Shown: positions 1-12,118 of the stretch, in pieces
How positions within the stretch are numbered: position 1 is the first letter of the stretch
Layout: every line of letters starts with the position of its first letter
Origin: Distichodus sexfasciatus
Lineage: Eukaryota; Chordata; Actinopteri; Characiformes; Distichodontidae
Reading direction: 5' to 3'
Length of the DNA: 64,000 bases
Assembly (NCBI GenBank): GCA_032718565.1
Contig: JAVGVS010000010.1
Coordinates: 3,352,318-3,416,317, forward strand
Position numbers and translations under genes: made by a program
The notes under the pieces: model-generated
Seen by the model: the letters and a program-made list of their open reading frames with translations, nothing else
The model's database searches: none
What the model was told of the DNA's origin: nothing

Positions 1-1549
1 ATATTTATTATTCAGTTCGTCAAAGCAGAAATTGTTTGTTGAAATTGTCTTGTCAATTCGTCCTACACTATAAATTTTTTATCTGCACCAAAAGGAAGGC
101 TGTAGTTCAATGTACAGTAACTTTCTGTAAATAAATCAAGAATTTTCTTAGAGGCATATGTAGCTATGTGTGGAGAAAAATAAACCACAAACCAATACTT
201 TAAAATTATATTTTAACTAATTTCCCCATATTCTCAACAAACCCCAAAACCAAAGAGACAAACGAAAAAAATATGTAAATAAACTTAAACCAAGAAACAT
301 GGTGTCCAATGAAAATGACTTGCTTGACTTTATTAAGACATCAGCAAAAATAAAGGATCTTTTTGACATACATCCTGAACCAAAAGGTCATATATTAGAC
401 ATACTGTAGACTGTGTTAATGCACAGTAATTTCCCTATTGTTTCTTTGAACAAAAACCACAAAAATGGTGTGATTACAGGCTTAGGAACATCACCAAGCA
501 TTGAGGCCCTGTCATGTCATGTGGCCCTGGGTTGCAGACTTCAGTGTTAGGCTGCAAAGAGATGAAGTACCAAAGGTTGTACATTTGTTCAGTTCAAATT
601 TTCCTCTGCAATGGAATGATTCCAGCCTTTAAAATAGTTACACAAATGATCCAATACAGAGCTAAACACCCTTGAAATAAAGATGCCAATCCTTCTTATT
701 CTCTTGGTTATTGTGTGATTTCAAATTGTAGAAACAGAGTCAAAGTGACAAAACTGTCAAAGTCAAACCCCTCAGTGACTGCATGTGCTGCTGTTAAAAA
801 ATGCAGCATGTTTGTTGTATCTGCATTTTAGATCTCAAATAAACAAGGTGAGAGCAAAAAGAAAATGGCAAGGATCATCACAGCTGCACTCATCAGCATC
901 AAAGCCCTGTCAGTGTAAAGATGTTTCCACGGCCCTGTTTCCTGATCTGCCTCATTATCCCATAATCCCCTGGGGCTGCTCTCAGGTGAGAAATGGAGAC
1001 AAGCAGATGACAGGCAGCTGTTATGTGGAGAATGCAGGAAGAAACAAGAAGAGTGCAATAGGGAGGAGAAAGCTGCTCTTGAGGAAGTGCTCTCACACGG
1101 CTGGAGGAGTGCGCGAAGCCCACCCACCCTCCAACTCACCCCCTTTAGGAAAAACAGGCTGAGGAACACTCCAGAGGGAAGTGGTGTGAAAGAGTCATTT
1201 AATAGCAACAGTCACTGGAGGGTTGGCATTTTCATTCTTTGGGGGAAAAGTGGTGATTAAAAAAGAAAAAGAAAGAGAGGCAAGCAGGGGAGGGGCGGGG
1301 GCGGGATGTGAAGCGTTGAGAGTCACTGATGTCTGTCGCCTCCCTTCTCTAATTTGGTGCTGAGGATTTGACCAGTGGGAATGTGGGAGTTTGGGGGTGG
1401 ATGCATGAAGAAGGCGGCTGTCTCATGGTTTAGGAGTCTTAGTGGGAGAAACTAAAGGCTTCTTTACTGTTCTCAAAGGCAATGCTGTTGTGTGGTTATA
1501 TCTATACTTGCAAGTACAGCTGCACAATCCTACATGCAGTTACTGAAAT
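1..1549. other. Unique non-coding sequence
   Basis: No gene, RNA gene or recognisable transposon is seen. The sequence is AT-rich. Overlapping open frames of 125-126 codons on both strands near 785-1208 lie over the same bases, have no recognisable domain and are probably chance frames. A GC-box cluster near 1286-1307 is listed separately. Confidence 0.6.
1286..1307 (+). promoter_or_regulatory. GC-box (SP/KLF-like) cluster
   Basis: A G-rich run contains two overlapping GGGGCGGGG-type cores (AGGGGCGGGGGCGGGA) in otherwise AT-rich DNA, right after a purine-rich AAAGAAAAAGAAAGAGAGG stretch. GC boxes bind SP/KLF factors and mark many CpG promoters. Here there is no CpG island, TATA box or following gene, so this may be just a G-rich tract. 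Confidence 0.3.
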
Positions 1550-2240
1550 CAGTGTTGGGGAATAACTAAAATAATTGCTACTAACCGAACTACTTTTTCT
1601 CAGTAACTTATTACTTACTCCTAGCTACTCTAAAAATAGTGTAGCTTTTATAATAAATTTTTTTACGAGTGCAAATTACAACGTCATTACAAAAAATCTA
1701 TCTTTTCCTTACTTTTCATTTTCATTTTTTAGGATTTATGATGGCCAATGTATCACAGTGCACTGTTTGCAGTTAGGGAAGATGGAAGAAGAATCTGTGG
1801 CTCTATTGATCAAAATGTATAGCAAAAATAGGCAGAACATTAATTTGAGTGTAATTTATTATAATGGAAGCACATTTTCCCACATTTTAATGAATTTTTA
1901 ATGAATTTTAACTGCATCCTATAGCACAAATATGAGTATTACTGTATTAATAAGCTTAGATATAGTTAGCTACTTGTTCTCTATAGTTTGTAATGTAGCT
2001 AATTACTATATTAAAACTTAGTCATAAGTAGCTTGTAGATTGAAAAACAATTCATCTTGAAAGTCAAATCTAGAATGAATGCTAGCTTGTTAGGTAACTT
2101 GATAGCTCCTGAAATGGCTAGTTGCTAGTTAAACAAAATAGTTTAATGGAACAATCAAAGCTTCAAATTAGCTTTCTTTGTTCTGCGTATACTGTTAATT
2201 TTCAAGCTCTGTCTATTTGAAGGCCTCAACCCCAACCTTC
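1550..2240 (+). mobile_element. Decayed hAT-like non-autonomous DNA transposon (left end)
   Basis: The block opens with CAGTGTTGGGGAATAACT, a close match to the terminal inverted repeat type (CAGTGTTGGGGAGTAACT) of widespread fish hAT-like elements. It is followed by degenerate repeats of TAACTTATTACTTACT and TAGCTACT, as in the subterminal regions of such elements. No mirror-image CCCCAACACTG end is intact; a weak CTCAACCCCAACCTT near 2226 may be the eroded right end. No 8-bp target duplication could be matched. The right boundary is therefore a guess, and no transposase remnant is visible. Confidence 0.45.
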
Positions 2241-3159
2241 TGGTCATTAGCCTCTTGGATTACTTCACAATCATAATAGATGCTCAAATGAACTGGGCTA
2301 TGCCAATGTATTTGTTATAGGTTAGTGTATAAATGAATGTATTATTTAGCTAAAAATTTGGACTGTGAAGGTATTCCAATGAAACCTGAATGTTTAGCCA
2401 CTCTGTAAACTAGTAAAATACTGACATGGAAGAGAGAGAGAAAAAACAGTTGTTTGTGAGAGGACATAAGAGTGAGACGGGGCAAACAACAGACAGCATG
2501 AGAAAGACAGTAAATATGGAGAAAGGACAACAACCTCCCAAATGGGTGTGGGCAGTTTCTCCTAAACAAAATAAAGTAATTAAGTCCATTGAAAACGAAG
2601 CTGAGGATTGGCATGCATGCCCACTGCAAGCCACATTGTGAGTCCCTGGAGGAGAAAATAAACACAGTCATCCATGGAGAGAAGGGAGCCATCCATGGAG
2701 GATGGGAGAGATGCATAATTCAAGAGGAAATGTACATGTGGTGGAAAAGACATGAACCGGGAAGTCAGTCCTGCACTAGGGGAGTCAAAACCACTCTCCT
2801 GAATTCTGCTTGTGCACACATACCAAACACCCACTGAATAAATTGCTCTGCTAACTACAGGGGCAGTGTATTGATCACATGCATACTCCCATTAAATTGA
2901 TGACTTTACCATACATACCAACTGAAATACTCGACTCCAAAACCTTTGTGTCAAGAATTTATTACTCTTTCACTCAACAACATACCAGAGGTCATAATTA
3001 TGTCAAAGTAAATTTGTTTTTTAATCTTCTACCATGAGTAGTTTGATCTGAACAGCATTTCATGATTTTCATTTTTGTTAATATATAGTATGTATTTACA
3101 TTTATATAACAACATGGTAGGGTATTTTAACTCATGATAGTCAAAAATGAGGCTGAGCA

Positions 3160-3310
3160 GCCATTACACTAATACCTCCCCTTAAGCCGTATTAATCACT
3201 GTTTGGGTTGGTTTCCTTTCACGGTAAACGGCTGATTATGCACTCAATACACCTGTCTGTCAGACAGAACAGCTTCAGCATTTGAATCTCTGTTTTTAGA
3301 GCAGACCTCT
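3160..3310. promoter_or_regulatory. Candidate conserved non-coding element with SMAD-like palindrome
   Basis: This is complex, non-repetitive sequence. At 3253-3267 it holds a perfect 15-bp inverted repeat, CTGTCTG-T-CAGACAG, which places GTCT and AGAC half-sites (the SMAD-binding core) back to back. Conservation cannot be judged from one sequence, so an enhancer role is inference only. Confidence 0.25.
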
Positions 3311-4099
3311 GTATAGTTTCAACAAATGCCTGTCCTACACTTTTACAGGTCATGGCTGAGGAGATAGATTTTAAAATGTATATTTAGCAAGGAAATCAAG
3401 GTGTGCAAAAAATCCGAGCAGAAACAGTTTTCAGATCAGTAAGACAGGAAAAGTAGAACCAATAACAAAAATAGATTTCAGAGTTTGGGATGTATGGCCG
3501 TCCAAAACAAATCGATGTGGTTTCTAGCTGAGAACTGCAGTAAGTTTCATTTTGAAACTATTATGTTAGAAACAAATTGATTTTTATTCATGGCAGTTTA
3601 AAAAAGTTTTTGAACATACAAGAGACAATAAGCAAAAACACATTTTCAGCTGGGAAACTAGCAAATGATCAATGACAACATATCAGACCTTAAGAGTGAC
3701 TATTGCCCTTCCTATTTCATTTTAGACTTTCACCTATTTCAATCCAACTTGTATTCTCTACAAATTCTTAATGTCTGCTGGTGTGTAGAGAGCTAGCAGT
3801 GCCTCTGACGCATGTCTATCTGACTCCATATCACAGAGGTGACACGAAAGTCTCTACTGGGACTGATCTGGACCCAGATTAGAGCAGCCACCATTTGAAA
3901 GCTTTATTTTTCACCTCAGGGTTAAGCCTGTTTTTAAAAATGAGAGGCAACAGAGGATTTGTGTACAGCTCTGTGTTTGACATATGAGGTAATACCAGCT
4001 CTGTTGTTCTGTCTTTCTGTCTCTGTCTCACTCTGTCTTATTTACTCCTTATTATTCTGACAGTTGCCTAATTCTTTTTTTTTTTTTTACTTCAGACAC

Positions 4100-4440
4100 T
4101 GCAAAGGCTGAACTTCAGCAATTGCATTTGTCGACTGTGATGGCCCTGTATTCCCACAGGGTTCTTTTTTTAAGACTCTCCTGCAGTAAGTGCATCTTTG
4201 TTCTATGATCAAAGCAAGGTATAGGAGGCCTGGAGAAGATTTCAGATTACACAAGCACCTTGGACGCTGATTGGAATGTCATCCTCTAATCAATGCAGTG
4301 GATCGATGTGTGGACATAGTTGTCTATCCCAAAGCTAACATTTTACACTGCGTGATTACAGACCCCCTAACTGCCAGGGCAAATAGAAGAGAGGATTACA
4401 TTGATAGACTGGGGGATAGATTGATCAGAGGGTCCAGAGA
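4100..4440. promoter_or_regulatory. Candidate regulatory block with paired TCF/LEF-like sites
   Basis: Two TCF/LEF-type cores face each other at 4196-4214: CTTTGTT and ATCAAAG, five bases apart. Several TAATC/GATTA and GATAGA words follow in the same 300 bp (4226-4430). The sequence is complex and contains no transposon signature. This is the composition expected of a developmental enhancer, but such short motifs also occur by chance. Confidence 0.25.
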
Positions 4441-5739
4441 AGTCTAATTTTTTGTATAAATATTTGTAATGGAAAAAAGCTGGTGTATAATTAATAATAA
4501 ATGCGCTTCATTTCTATGTTTATTTAGAAGCATAGGTTCTATAACGCAGAATGATGGAAAGTTATAAGTAAGGGGCAGTATTTTGTTATCCTTGAGTTTA
4601 AAGAGCCTAATAACTTCTTTTTAAGCCACTTCTGCAGATATCATATTCTCTTGTTCTTTATTTTTATATTTTGTTGATTATTTAATGCTTGCTTATTTCT
4701 AAAGATGGCACAATACCATTTTGTCCCAGGGAGCGTTTAAAAGTATCTTCAATCTTATCCTTAATTAATACGCTGAATAACATATTAATAAAATAACATC
4801 TCAAAAATGATTTGTTAAACACAGTTCTGTAATTTTGAGACGCTCCCTAAGCCTGTGGCCAATACCCGATCCAGCTATTTTAGTCATTATTGGACCCATA
4901 TCTGATCTACGTATCTGTTCGATGCCAGCTTTACCTATTTTTTTTTTTTTTTTAGGAAATACTGTAAAAACATTTATTTATTTGACTTTTTTTTGCTTAT
5001 TTACCGTACCATTTAATTCCATTATAGTTTTACTGAATTTTCTTAATGAGAGATGGTAAGTAATTAGTGAATGAGACAGAGTAAATTCAACATATTGATA
5101 GGATTTATGATACAAAATTGGTTTGCAACAGCCAATTTTTTTGGACAGGTAAGAAATTTATTGGAGGCACACGGTGGACTCTGTAGCCTGAGAGGGCTGT
5201 TGATTTCTGATGAGATGAAAGTGGTTTCCCTAAAGCTCATGAGAGGACGCTTTGCCCATAAAAAATGTATATGCACACACCTATTTCAAAATGTATGAAA
5301 TTCATGACAAAAAACACCCAAAACATAAAATTCTTATTTCTTAATTATCACTATTTCACTTTCCTGCCTTTGATATATTTGACTCAACAACAACATCCAG
5401 ACACAAACATAATCCACTACAAGAATACAAGCCAAATAATCTCCAAATCTAAAATCACTTGAGTTTGAGTGCAACACCACCCCCAACATTACAACATTAG
5501 ACCTTCGCATCTTCATCACACAATGATACATCTGCATTTCAGCCCTTAGTGGGAGTATTTTCTCAAGCCAGGGTAAAAGAAAGCATAAGAGTGGGTGTTT
5601 GGCTCTGCAGCTAAAAGAAGGAGTGTGAATGATCCTAAAAAGGATTGAAAAAATGCAGTGAACATACCCCAACGCCAACAGAACGGATGCACATGCTTTA
5701 ATTAGACCCATTAGCCAAAAACAAAACAGCCTAAGCCAG

Positions 5740-6110
5740 AGCTGCCTTGCTCCTCCGAAGCCCTAGTGCTGAGGACTGCTGGGCTGATTGATTTGAGTAA
5801 ACAGAGCATTAAACCTCAGGAGTGCGCTTTAGCTGGCAAATGGAGACGATCCCTGGAGCGCTTGAGTTTCGATCTAGGAGAGTCTGTTTGGAAGTGTGAG
5901 CAGGAGAGCGCCCAAAGAGCTCCCCCTCACACTCTTGCATTTTCTCAGCTTATCAAACCTGCCTGTTCCCATGTTTGCAAACGCAAATACCATCTGAAAG
6001 CCAAGTGCAGCTCTCCGCACCATGCATCTGAAAGCAGTCGTGAAAACGGAGAGGGTACGAGCAATAAATAAAACGGGATCACCACACTGGAGACATGAGC
6101 GGAGAGAATG
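5740..6110. promoter_or_regulatory. Candidate regulatory block, GC-richer, with PBX/HOX-like and forkhead-like sites
   Basis: The block is GC- and CpG-richer than its surroundings. It carries TGATTGAT (PBX/HOX-type composite) at 5785-5792 and GTAAACA (forkhead core) at 5797-5803, within a run of complex sequence. A 101-codon frame at 5766-6071 overlaps it but has no recognisable product. Enhancer function is inferred only from composition and motifs. Confidence 0.25.
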
Positions 6111-6586
6111 CTGGGCTAAAATGGGAAAGAAGAGAAACAGTTTGGGGGTCGGTAAAGCACTTGAAACTCTAGTTGTAAAAAATAACTACAGCTGAATGTG
6201 CATCCAATTAAAACAGTGATGTTGCACTAACAGATCCTGGTCATGAAAAAAATGTGCACAGTCATGCAATTATTCCACTTGTCATTATTAGTATTATTAT
6301 TATTGGTGTTTTGATTGCACTTGAATAAACATGGGGATTTGGCATAACCGGGCGTGTCACAAGCAGCCTCAGTTTACTAGAATTGAGTTGATATCGTGCT
6401 TATGACTGTCCTTTATTACCACAGCTTCTCTTGGCCAGAGATGATTTATTCACTGTAACGTCAGATAGAACACTAGGCCAAGTTACAGTAGCCTAATTAC
6501 TTAAACCTGCCACGAGTGCCTGTTTGAAAACAGTCCATTTTTTTTCAAATAAACCTCATCTATCTGCCACATAGCTGGTCTACAAA

Positions 6587-6806
6587 TGTGACCCGATCTG
6601 CCGTAATGAGTCGGAAGTCGGCGTTCTATTTATTTAGATACGGGCCGATTATGTTGAAAAACATCAAAAATAGTGACTTTCCGTTTTTGGTCTTATATGA
6701 AAGAAAAGGTCTCCAAAATTAATCTGGTCTCCAAAAAGGAAAAAACGGCCCGTATCTAAATAAATAGAACGCCAACTTCCGAGTCATTACGGCAGATCGG
6801 GTCACA
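6587..6806. mobile_element. Palindromic MITE with 61-bp terminal inverted repeats
   Basis: The left arm 6587-6647 begins TGTGACCCGATCTGCCGTAA. The right arm 6746-6806 is its reverse complement with only two mismatches in 61 positions. The 98-bp centre (6648-6745) has no coding capacity. TA dinucleotides lie outside each arm, at 6581-6582 and 6809-6810, compatible with a TA target duplication if the terminus extends a few bases. This is the structure of a foldback or miniature inverted-repeat DNA transposon moved in trans. The near-perfect arms suggest fairly recent insertion or selection for pairing. I do not recognise the exact family. Confidence 0.85.
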
Positions 6807-8073
6807 AATATTCACTTTAAAATCCACTAAGCTCTCTTACAACAATACTGTGAAGATAACATGAAGTAGTTAAAATATGTCATGTCTATGATTTCATCTC
6901 AAATATCTTCCTTCTTTTGTTAAGCTTGATTTTGCTGGTTAGATATGAATTTTGATGCTCTTATTAAGGGTGACAAACTCTTTTAATAATACTTTTTATA
7001 ACATATTTATAATGTGAATTAGAAATATGGTGACCAGATTTTCTCTTTATTCTCTGCAACACTAATTTCCAATTTGTTTATTATCCAGTTTTTGCAATGA
7101 TTCATTCTTTTCAGCTTCAAGCTGTGTTGATGCAGCGCTTATGATACTATTTATTTTATATGGGACACATTTTAATTGTTCGTTTATACCGATCACCTGT
7201 AGGAATATGATCACTATGTTGTTCTTGTATAACTGTGTATGTAACACATAATGGCTAAGTTATTACTTTTGTAATACAACTTACGTTACATCAAGACTTA
7301 GAGATTGAGTCATAAAAGCACTTATGTAAATCTGTACAGTTTTGTTTCATTTTGACTATTTAAAAATTGCTGCTCAAAACCATTTGATTGCATTGCTGTT
7401 AGACATAACATACAATTATAGCAACAGTGTAAGTGTGCTTTTTCCATGTGGATGTGAATAATAAGTAATTCTATGGAAGGCAAAAAATTCCCTATACTAT
7501 TATGCTGCAGGTGGCAGGGTTGGCGTCATGACTGGCTGAAGCTTTATCTTGACGATGCCTCCATTTCTTAGTCAGCTGCTCAGTGCTAAACTGTTCGCTG
7601 GTGCACAGATCAGTAGAGCTTTGGCAGAGCTGGACAGAATGATTGCATTAGATCCATGCCATAAGCCTGCTCAGATCCACTCTCTAAACCTGACCCATGT
7701 GCCAGCCAGCAGACCATTTCCCTCCCTCTGCTTTGAAGGGATTAGGCTATAGATTGGCCCGTCATATAAGACATGAGAGACAGGAGTGAACACCCCCTAG
7801 CTGAAATACTGTCTACACAGTGCAGTGGGCATTGAGCAAAGCCAGCATGCAAACATGATGCAGGATCAAATGGATAAACTAAATATTTGTACAGGGATAC
7901 TCTCTTACAGACATAATATAATTTACGTTCAAAAAATCTGATGCTGGATTAGTTGTGCGACAATGAATGATAGTACAAACACAAAATTAAGTAAAATTCG
8001 TAAAATATTTCTAAAAGTTTGCCTAATTAGAATTAGAATTCACAGACCACATGCATTGCATTGCTGCCGTGAA

Positions 8074-8085
8074 CCACCAGGGGGC
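8074..8085 (+). promoter_or_regulatory. CTCF-like motif (forward)
   Basis: CCACCAGGGGGC matches all 12 positions of the CTCF core consensus CCASYAGRKGGC. CTCF binds such sites to set chromatin loops and insulators. The neighbouring CACGG repeats (GCCACGGACCACGG) could mean the motif lies in an old repeat rather than in a selected site. Occupancy cannot be inferred from sequence alone. Confidence 0.45.
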
Positions 8086-10419
8086 CACGGACCACGGCCT
8101 TAGAGTGTTCATGGAAATGTCTATCCACATGGTTTACACTTTATTGATTCATTTCCTTTTTAAGCACTGAGAAACTATTTTATAACTATGGGTTAAGAAA
8201 TCTCAGTTGGTTTGTGATTATACAAATACTGATGTTAAAGTGAGATTTCTTACATTACTGGATGAACCATACCTACACTTCTGTATTCTTACACAAATAC
8301 AGACATTTTCAGCTGAATGGAATCTGTCAAAAATGCAAAGTATATCAAGTTCCACCACAATGTGTGTCTTTGTTCCACAGCACTGAAAATATGGCTTTGG
8401 ATCATGAAAGATTTAGATCATGAAAGGCTTCCTTGTCTTCTGATATTCCTCTTTATATTACTAAGAGGTTTATCTTCTTCTTCTTTGTCCTTAAAACAGT
8501 ATCCTACAGCAAGGTTAAAGTCTACTCCTATTCTACTCCTATTCTATGCTTGATCACATAATCACATAAGCATGGCTTTCTCTTCGTCTGGATCTTCACT
8601 TTGGCTTATGGTCAGGATCAAGAATGTCTTTTTTCAGCATGCAGAAATAATCTCCTTATTCCATCCCTGGTCTGTGATCTTTATCTTTTTTGGATCTTAA
8701 TATTATTCTATTTAATGTTTGAGTAGGAGGTCTCATTAAGATCAATGAAAAAATGTGAACACTACAGCATTTGAGATAAATTTTGGCATCATTTCTTGGT
8801 CTGGGTCATGTCCTAGAACTGTGTTGTTTCATTTTTGATCATGGACCTTAGTCTATGATCTTGTGAAGATGGTGCATTAATGTAAATGTGCATAAATAGC
8901 ATGATTATAAACATGCTACGCTTTAATGAACCAAAACCTTTGGACCTAAACTACTGGGAGTTTCACTTACTGCTCGCTCTCATTTAGACAGATGTAATGT
9001 GAGTCTTGCTAAAGTCCCTTATTCCCGGATTGAGCAGGTCTGTCCTCTCCTGGGCCAGGAGCTATGGAGAGGGCCAGTCTGTTCTGCCCAGAGCCACTTC
9101 CCTGGAGTGTGGCTTAGTAAGTGAGAGAGAACACTCTAAGTCTCTGTGCATAAATAACCCTCATAAGAACAACCACGGGGAAAGAGGTAGAGAGAAACAC
9201 CCAAGAGTGGCATGTGAAGAGTGGATCAGGATAAGGCTCCTAATTCACTGCTCCCAGTGAACCACTGCACTGTTTGTTTATGTTAATCCAAGCATTCAGC
9301 TGCAATCAATGGCATCCTTAAGGCATTAGTGTCTGATTGCGTAGTCAAGGTATGTCTTGGAGACCTTTGATCCAGTATGTTTTTGGGCTTCTCCTTAAAA
9401 CACCTGGAGAACCAACTGATTCAGCAAAGCCATAGTGGATGCTTAGTCAGCCAAGTGTAAAGAGCAACCAAGCAGACTCTGTTTCTGGGATGTGCCTTTA
9501 CTCTGCTTGACTGGCCTGTAGCTAAAGGTCTGTGTGCACCAGACCTTCTTTTAGGAATCATGTAGAACTGAGTTACTGTAAAACGTTTATATAGCACCTT
9601 TATCATTCCATTTACTTCGGTCGGACTCTGGGAGTTTGCCTCCAAAGACGAAGATCTTGCCCTGATATTGGGTATTAACATCCTCCTGTTTATTGCAGAT
9701 GTTCTGTTATACATCTGGGCTTTGTTTCAGCCTTTAAATGTAAGACCTATAAAGCTCCTAGTCAGTCTTTCTGATATGTAGAAACTTGACTCTGACAGAA
9801 CCATGGAGCTTCTCACTTCTTCTCACAATCAAAGTCATCAAGGACTGACTTTCAAAAGACTTTTTAATGTAATATGTAGGGTCTCATTGCACAATGTGTG
9901 CTTAATTGGTTTCGTATGGCTTCTATTGGTCAAAGTGCATTACAAAGAGTGATAGCAGGCAATGAAGGCAATGCTACCTCATTCTCTGATTGATTTCCTG
10001 GCTCACTGATGAGTGCAGCTCACATGTTCCACCTCACATGCAATATGCTTCAAGCATGTCAGTGTGTGTGTATGTGAATGTATTGTAGATGAGAGGAGTA
10101 TTATTAGTTCAAGACAATTTAAGCAATTAAGTCAAATTTAGCATGAAGAAGGGACAAGAGTAAAGCTCTTCAACCAGAATGTGTCATAATGAGCTCACCT
10201 ACCACAAATGCCATTCCAGTCACACTCCTGCTGTGTAGGGATAAAGACATGGTTTCATGCTGTTTTGTGCTGTCTGTTAATGGGGTTTATATATGAGTGT
10301 GTGTATCTGTGAGAATTATAAATACAAATCCAGATTTACTTAATCTGAAATAAAGTTTAGAGTTCATGCAAAGAATTGAAGTGAATTCTCCTGTTTAGTG
10401 CAGTAAAATAATTATCTGT

Positions 10420-10500
10420 GAGAGAGGAAGAGAGAGAGAGAGTGAGATTGGTAGAAGAATGAGGGAAAGTATGAGAGAGAGAGGGAGTGAGAGCTCCTGG
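10420..10500 (+). repeat. Purine-rich GA tract
   Basis: The strand is dominated by GAGAGAG and GGGAG words with few pyrimidines. It is a low-complexity polypurine tract with a short pure (GA)n core near 10430-10442. Confidence 0.7.
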
Positions 10501-12043
10501 TCCAGCTGTCAGCCTCCTGGACTGGGCAGAGAAGGAGAATGGGATTTGGGTGCTCATGCTGATCCTTCACACAAAAGCAAACAGCTAATCAGCTTCCTCT
10601 AACATCCACACTGAGTCAGGCTCCACAGGAATCTCACTCAAGCTCTCCAAAAGCAGCTTCAGCCCTCCAGCCCTGATCTATCAGCCTCTACATGCAGCTT
10701 GTAGTATCACTCTCAAACATCATCAGGCACAAGCAGCTCACACTTTCTTATGGCTTTACTGAGCATCTGAATGACCAATATTGAAAATCCCCATTTTCTT
10801 CTTAGCTACACAGTTTTCTTCTGATATTGTATAAAATTGAATATTGAGAATTAGGCAGTTTCTTGGCTTCCTACAAGAGAAAGAAAAAACGAAGTCAACG
10901 GACCAAAATGAAGATTTATTTATTAGTCAAATTCCTTTTAATTCAGAGCTTAGCTGATTTACATCTCACTTTAGTGATTTCGGCGTTTGAGTTATACATC
11001 ATTTAGTTTTTCATTCGAGGTCAATTTGTGCAGTTGGCTGAATAATGGAATAAGAAATGGTGTAACATTAAGTGCCAATCTCTAGAAAAAGTTTGAATTA
11101 GGAGGAAAAGTTGGTCTGAACGGACAAGATCAATTAGCCACTAAAAGAGATCCACTTTTGTCATTTTCTTCAAGTCTCTGCCTCATTTATAGCACTTTCT
11201 GACCTGCCTTTGAATGGGGGAATATCATCTAGCTTTAAAATGCAGTACACACACCAGAGCAGCCCTGTGTGAATTTAATAGCAGGTTGAGATATGCGGTA
11301 GGTGGATGTGCTGTTTGAGGAGAGCAAAGCTGTTTAAGGGAAAATTCTTATATAGCTTTTGGGTTAGATCAGTTTAATCTGCTGTAAAATATTTTACCAG
11401 TTTTTCCATGGAGCTGTTAATGTTTTGTCATTTTCCACAAGCTTTTGCGATGCTGGTGATAGCTGTATACAGCCATGACAGGCTGTGTAAGGAGGTTAAC
11501 GCTGCATTGAAAAGACTTGGCTGTATGCCTTTTTTGTGTTAATGTTGCTCATATGCTTTTCAAGTCACACAGATTTGCTCAGTTCACCTGAGGCTTTACT
11601 TGTTTGATGAAGTAGGTGATGAAGTGTTTGAAAGGATCATGTTGGAGGTTACGGAAATAATTCTCAATAATGAATTCCTCAAATCTTTGTATTGTTATAT
11701 TTTCTGTTATTTTGAGAGGTAAATGGGATCCCTCTGGATTGTCTGATGAAGATCACACATCTATTTCTCCCAATTGAATGGAAAAAACAAACATTCAGCT
11801 ATTTAGAAAAGTTTCACAATATGGGAATGAAAAATATTTCACATCTTTTAGGCATAATCGTGATATGATGATACATGGGACAAGTAAGCAATATTTAATG
11901 GTAATGATGGCTATAAAATGGCCAATTATCCAGTATTCATTATCAAAATGATGTAATGAAGTTGATGCATAACCCAAGACATGAACAAAGGCAGGTGGCC
12001 TCATACATGTTGAAGAAATGTTCTGCGCTGTCCAATGAAACAG

Positions 12044-12118
12044 AATCAAAGTCAAAGTCCAAGTGAACTTTGTCGTCTCTGCTATATACTGTACAAGTAA
12101 TACAGAGAGGAGATAATG
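12044..12118 (-). mobile_element. 3' end of a non-LTR retrotransposon (tail type GACAATAAAGTTGACTTTGACTT)
   Basis: Read on the minus strand, the block contains GTACAGTATATAGCAGAG followed by ACGACAAAGTTCACTTGGAC and a short TTTGACTTTGA tail. The same order is present on the plus strand at 21627-21694, so these are two copies of one family. Fish LINEs and LINE-mobilised retroposons commonly end in this kind of tail. Only the 3' part is present, the usual outcome of 5'-truncated target-primed integration. Confidence 0.6.

Larger units (their letters stand above)
2241..6586. other. Unique non-coding sequence with regulatory-looking blocks
   Basis: No gene is recognised. Open frames here, such as 125 codons on the minus strand at 5334-5711 and 101 codons at 5766-6071, show no domain or splice structure I can defend. 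The stretch contains short T runs (4075-4088 and 4938-4953) and a small ATT cluster near 6288-6305. Three motif-dense blocks at 3160-3310, 4100-4440 and 5740-6110 are listed separately. Confidence 0.6.
6807..12043. other. Unique non-coding sequence
   Basis: No gene or clear transposon is recognised over this 5.2-kb stretch. It includes a CTCF-like motif at 8074-8085, listed separately, and a purine-rich tract at about 10420-10500 made of GAGA and GGGA words. Open frames of 60-97 codons are unremarkable. Confidence 0.6.
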
